Shown: positions 6,259 through 8,189 of the stretch, piece after piece
Layout of the letters: every line of letters starts with the position of its first letter
Numbering within the stretch: position 1 is the stretch's first letter
Origin: Bryobacterales bacterium
GTDB taxonomy: Bacteria; Acidobacteriota; Terriglobia; Bryobacterales; Bryobacteraceae
Direction of reading: 5' to 3'
Length of the DNA stretch: 8,189 nucleotides
NCBI GenBank assembly: GCA_003132865.1
Contig: PKYZ01000453.1
Span: forward strand, 1-8,189
Made by a program: the position numbers and the translations under genes
The notes under the pieces: model-generated
What the model saw: only the letters and a program-made list of their open reading frames with translations
Databases searched by the model: none
Told to the model about the DNA's origin: nothing

Positions 6259-6302
6259 TTGACAGGTCCTTTGTGTGTTTCATTGTTAAAAGTGAAACAC
6301 AC
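6259..6302 (+). promoter_or_regulatory. Consensus -35 and 10-bp palindrome over the DUF6788-type start
   Basis: A perfect TTGACA (6259-6264) is followed by a perfect inverted repeat with arms GTGTGTTTCA (6273-6282) and TGAAACACAC (6293-6302) and a 10-nt AT-rich spacer. The -10 region (ATTGTT or TTGTTA near 6282-6288) falls inside the palindrome, as does the GTG start at 6292. This is the expected place for an operator, or for a hairpin that hides the start. The left half GTTTCATTGTT has a near copy GTTTCATCGTT at 6212-6222. Confidence 0.5.
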
Positions 6303-6516
6303 GGTAACCCCCAAAGCCCGCGCCGAACTCGCCGCCGCACTGCCCTCCACCACCCAGATCCTCCGCGGCTCCTTGCTCCATCGCCGCATCCGCCATCGCA
6401 CCGGCTGTGCCGTCTGCGCCCGCGGACCCGGCCACCCGGTCTGGGTTTTGACCGTCAGCTATCCCGGCGGACGCACCAAGCAGATCAGCCTCTCCGCCGA
6501 ACAAAAAACCATGGTC
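6292..6516 (+). pseudogene. Truncated DUF6788-type protein of an IS-like element
   Basis: From GTG 6292 the frame reads VKHTVTPKARAELAAALPST, then QILRGSLLHRR, TGCAVCARGPGHPVWVLTVSYPGGR and SLSAEQKTMV. The cysteine pair in GCAVCARG and the SYPGGRTKQ motif are the signature of the small DUF6788 proteins, which I recall mostly beside transposases. Similarity stops near residue 75 (6516). The frame continues to 6681 but reads unrelated residues that overlap the antisense transposase fragment. A normal member would continue with a helical tail of about 30 residues. The protein is therefore a remnant. No function is established for the family. Confidence 0.6.
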
Positions 6517-6557
6517 CAACATGGAGCGGTGTGGTTTAGCCGGAGTTCTGGGGAGGG

Positions 6558-6821
6558 GAGGAGTCTGCGGGATGCGTCTTTCTTGGGTTGGGTGCGGGGA
6601 CCGGGCTTGAGGTCGCGGAAGAAATCGGGCTGCGAGCGGCGGAAATGGTGGCAGAGGACGCGGCAGGAACCGGCGGTATAGCCGAATCGCCCCGCGACGA
6701 GTTGGGAAGAGATGCCCTCCACGAAGTAGGCGCGGAGGGCCTCGTATTGGCGGTGGGAAGGGGAGGCGGGTTCCAGGAAGAAGCGGCCTTCTTATGTTAA
6801 TGGATCTGGTGAATTCTCCAT
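6558..6821 (-). pseudogene. Transposase N-terminal fragment with in-frame stop
   Basis: On the minus strand from ATG 6821 the frame reads MENSPDPLT, then TAA at 6792-6794 (codon 10). It continues without a shift: EGRFFLEPASPSHRQYEALR, AYFVEGISSQLVAGRFGYTA, GSCRVLCHHFRRSQPDFF and PGPRTQPKKDASRRLL. This is the N-terminal helix-turn-helix part of a transposase type that I recall as abundant in Solibacter-like genomes, where the next part is the rest of the DNA-binding region and the catalytic domain. Here similarity ends near codon 88 (6558), within about 40 bp of the truncated end of the DUF6788-type ORF on the other strand. Both the stop and the truncation make it inactive. The exact IS family is uncertain. 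Confidence 0.65.
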
Positions 6822-6828
6822 AAAACAT

Positions 6829-6857
6829 ATGATCGACACAATGTTTCGATATGTCAA
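6829..6857 (-). promoter_or_regulatory. Transposase promoter giving a near-leaderless transcript
   Basis: On the minus strand a perfect TTGACA (6852-6857) lies 17 nt from GATCAT (6829-6834, four of six -10 matches). Transcription would begin at about 6822, one base before the ATG at 6821, so the mRNA would be leaderless or nearly so. Confidence 0.45.
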
Positions 6858-6898
6858 TAGCAAACTGATGGTGGTTCGGGTCTCGACCTGGCAATAGC
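6843..6898 (-). repeat. Two 19-bp direct repeats at the transposase promoter
   Basis: The units at 6843-6861 and 6880-6898 match at 15 of 19 positions, and both end in CAATAGC when read on the plus strand. The offset is 37 bp. The inner copy overlaps the -35 box. They could be transposase binding sites near the element end or operator copies. Confidence 0.45.
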
Positions 6899-6919
6899 CC
6901 GGATTTGCTGGCACAAGGG

Positions 6920-6946
6920 GCTGACCGATCCGCGTGGGTGGTCAGC
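6920..6946. repeat. 7-bp inverted repeat in the AT-richer spacer
   Basis: GCTGACC (6920-6926) pairs with GGTCAGC (6940-6946) around a 13-nt loop. It lies upstream of the transposase remnant and may mark the element end or a terminator. The rest of 6947-7090 is AT-richer than its surroundings and contains nothing I recognise. Confidence 0.35.
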
Positions 6947-7090
6947 GGGCGATCAAGAGGCTAACCAAAGAAGACTCTACACATTCTGAGCATTACTTCA
7001 CCCAATATATAACGCACGCCACCGAGGAACCCCGACTCAGGGCATGCGCGATGCATGGGATGCACCCAATTTGTTAACGAGAATTTGGCG

Positions 7091-7137
7091 CGAAAATCCT
7101 CGAAAATCCAGGCTAGTAGGCCAGGCCTTCTGGCCTG
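7091..7137. repeat. Tandem decamer plus palindrome at a gene end
   Basis: CGAAAATCC is repeated in tandem with a 10-bp period (7091-7110). It is followed by the perfect palindrome CAGGCC-TTCT-GGCCTG (7122-7137). The palindrome type resembles dispersed GC-rich repeats that I recall in Acidobacteria. It lies inside the last codons of the minus-strand membrane gene that ends at 7113, and it may double as its terminator. Confidence 0.55.
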
Positions 7138-7724
7138 TCCATCTCCTCCAACAATCGCGCGCGCTCGCGCCGCAGGTTTCGCACGCCATATACCTCGTTG
7201 AGCCACCAGAGGCCCCCGAACACAGCCGTGTAAATCGTCACCGCGACCAGTTCCGGCCAGCCAGGCTGGCCCTTGGCGTCGTCCGCCATCATCTTACCCG
7301 CGCTCGCCAGCAGCAGCCCTACATAAGGCGGCAGCAGGTACCAATACTTCACGTTCTTCAGCAGCCGGATCTGGTGCTCGTACTTGCGCAGCAGGGCCTG
7401 CTGAAAATCAGCCAGGCTTCGATCCGGCGCGGGCGCCGGCGCCTCGCGCCCGTAGCGCAGCATGTAGAAGACGATCCACAAACCGCTGGCCGCTATCACC
7501 AGGTTTCCGGCACAAGCCAGCGCATTCGGCGACCGCCACGCTATGAAGGCAAAGAACGCCGTCACCAGCGCCGCCCCCCCGCATTCCCTCCAGTTGCGAG
7601 CCTTGATCGTATGATCGAACCGGTTCGCTCTCTCTATCGCAATCGTTAACATGTCTTCTCCTTTCGTCGGTGGACCAGTGGTCTGGCCGCACCAAAGTTG
7701 ATCGAGTTCGTCTCTATCGGCCAT
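7113..7724 (-). CDS. Four-helix membrane protein paired with ECF sigma factor (putative anti-sigma)
   Basis: A 203-residue protein. A cytoplasmic N-terminal part of about 45 residues (DELDQLWCGQ 5-14, then FDHTIKARNWRE 36-47) is followed by membrane segments at about 49-63, 66-90, 127-143 and 157-179, and a charged tail (RNLRRERARLLEEM, 182-195). Acidobacterial proteins with a similar LW.xQ beginning followed by NxRE and helices are commonly encoded after ECF sigma genes, so a regulatory partner role is likely but unproven. No zinc-finger anti-sigma motif is present. The start at 7724 overlaps the sigma gene by 11 nt (ATGGCCGATAG), implying translational coupling. Met25 (ATG 7652) has a much stronger ribosome binding site (AAGGAGA at 7657-7663) and could give a 179-residue form without the N-terminal segment. 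The last residues, DRPEGLAY, come from a repeat palindrome and are probably an acquired tail. Confidence 0.75.
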   Translation of the reverse strand: MADRDELDQLWCGQTTGPPTKGEDMLTIAIERANRFDHTIKARNWRECGGAALVTAFFAFIAWRSPNALACAGNLVIAASGLWIVFYMLRYGREAPAPAPDRSLADFQQALLRKYEHQIRLLKNVKYWYLLPPYVGLLLASAGKMMADDAKGQPGWPELVAVTIYTAVFGGLWWLNEVYGVRNLRRERARLLEEMDRPEGLAY

Positions 7725-8189
7725 CGCCCGTCTCCCGCGCCCGAATGGCGTGGCGCAACTTTTCCCGGATACGCGTCAGGCGCGTCGCCACGGCGCCTTC
7801 CGCGATCCCGGTCACTGCTTCGATTTCGGCGCCGCTCAAACCCTCCAGGTGCAGCACTGTGATTTGCCGGTCCGCCGCCGCCAGCCCGCGGATCGCAGCG
7901 AACAACATGCGCCGCTTCTCCTCCACCAGCAGATCCTGTTCGGCGCCGGCGCCGGCCGACGGAAGGTCCAGCAGCGGCTCCGGCGCGGCTTCCCGCTTCT
8001 CCCGCTTGCGCTGCTTGACCGTGGCCGTAATTGCCACGTTGTGCGCGATGCGGTAGAGCCACGTGCGCTCGCTCGATTCCCCGCGATAGCCGGGCAGCGC
8101 CCGCCACAACGCCGTGGCGATCTCCTGCACCAGATCCTCGCGGTCTTCGCGCGCGGCGGCGTACGCGCCCGCCAGCCGTTCGAGCGCCG
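7714..8189 (-). CDS. ECF-type RNA polymerase sigma factor, N-terminus beyond window
   Basis: The frame enters from the right edge (8189) and ends at TAG 7714-7716, giving about 158 residues. Sigma region 2 is visible (DLVQEIATALWRALPGYRG, then ERTWLYRIAHNVA). A charged and proline-containing linker follows, then region 4 (LAAADRQITVLHLEGLSGAE, IEAVTGIAEGAVATRLTRIR) with its helix-turn-helix for -35 recognition. The conserved DLVQE and the TWLYRIAHN motif are typical of ECF sigma factors. Only the first part of region 2 is missing, because the window ends. Internal GTG 8130 is not the real start, since DREDL just upstream belongs to the protein. It is followed with an 11-nt overlap by the membrane protein, so the pair forms a signal-responsive module in the usual manner, with the signal unknown. 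Confidence 0.9.
   Translation of the reverse strand, partial: ALERLAGAYAAAREDREDLVQEIATALWRALPGYRGESSERTWLYRIAHNVAITATVKQRKREKREAAPEPLLDLPSAGAGAEQDLLVEEKRRMLFAAIRGLAAADRQITVLHLEGLSGAEIEAVTGIAEGAVATRLTRIREKLRHAIRARETGDGR

Noticed and set aside
6286..6894. Minus-strand 202-residue open frame across the IS remnants
   Set aside because: Pro/Arg-rich then Gly/Ala-rich, out of frame with both the transposase fragment and the DUF6788-type ORF that show recognisable motifs.
5994..6912. GCCAGCA at 5994-6000 and its reverse complement at 6906-6912 as possible terminal inverted repeats of an IS
   Set aside because: Only seven matching bases, with gaps needed to extend. A match of this length is expected by chance over 900 bp and there is no target-site duplication.

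Overview
The window looks like chromosomal DNA from a GC-rich soil-type Gram-negative bacterium, most likely an Acidobacterium of the Solibacter/Bryobacter kind. The evidence is an outer-membrane barrel protein, a Tat-exported M24 peptidase, a TPR protein ending in a TonB C-terminal domain, an ECF sigma factor coupled to a membrane protein, and many short dispersed palindromes and decayed IS fragments. The lineage is inferred from protein resemblance and repeat style, not from a marker gene.

Layout, left to right. Positions 1-289 hold no convincing gene. An exported beta-barrel-like protein (290-1084, minus) diverges from a secreted Xaa-Pro-type aminopeptidase (1165-2409, plus). Their 80-bp spacer is half filled by two back-to-back perfect hairpins (1097-1137). 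Next is a decayed HigB/HigA-type toxin-antitoxin pair on the minus strand. The toxin (2718-2966) lacks its catalytic C-terminal core through an internal deletion, and the antitoxin (2449-2718) has an in-frame TAG at codon 20. A five-copy heptamer array separates it from a YdeI/OmpD-associated family gene (3098-3697, plus), which converges on a small three-helix membrane protein (3725-4030, minus).

Positions 4253-5453 carry an exported TPR protein with a nine-proline linker and a TonB C-terminal domain. A frameshift near 5233-5260 splits the domain from the rest. A four-helix membrane protein (5562-5957) follows. Then comes an IS graveyard: a truncated DUF6788-type ORF (6292-6516, plus) and a truncated transposase N-terminus (6558-6821, minus, with a TAA at codon 10) point at each other and both lose similarity within about 40 bp. 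Both start next to perfect TTGACA -35 hexamers.

The right end is a minus-strand operon: an ECF sigma factor running off the window edge (7714-8189), overlapping by 11 nt a four-helix membrane protein (7113-7724) that is a plausible sigma-factor partner. The last codons of that membrane protein are made of a REP-like palindrome.

Two themes stand out: an envelope/secretion gene set, and extensive small-scale decay (one nonsense codon and one internal deletion in the TA pair, one frameshift, two IS fragments). I see no intact, clearly new multi-gene system. The most useful observations are the doubly broken TA pair, the frameshifted TPR-TonB gene, and the palindromes placed at gene starts and ends.
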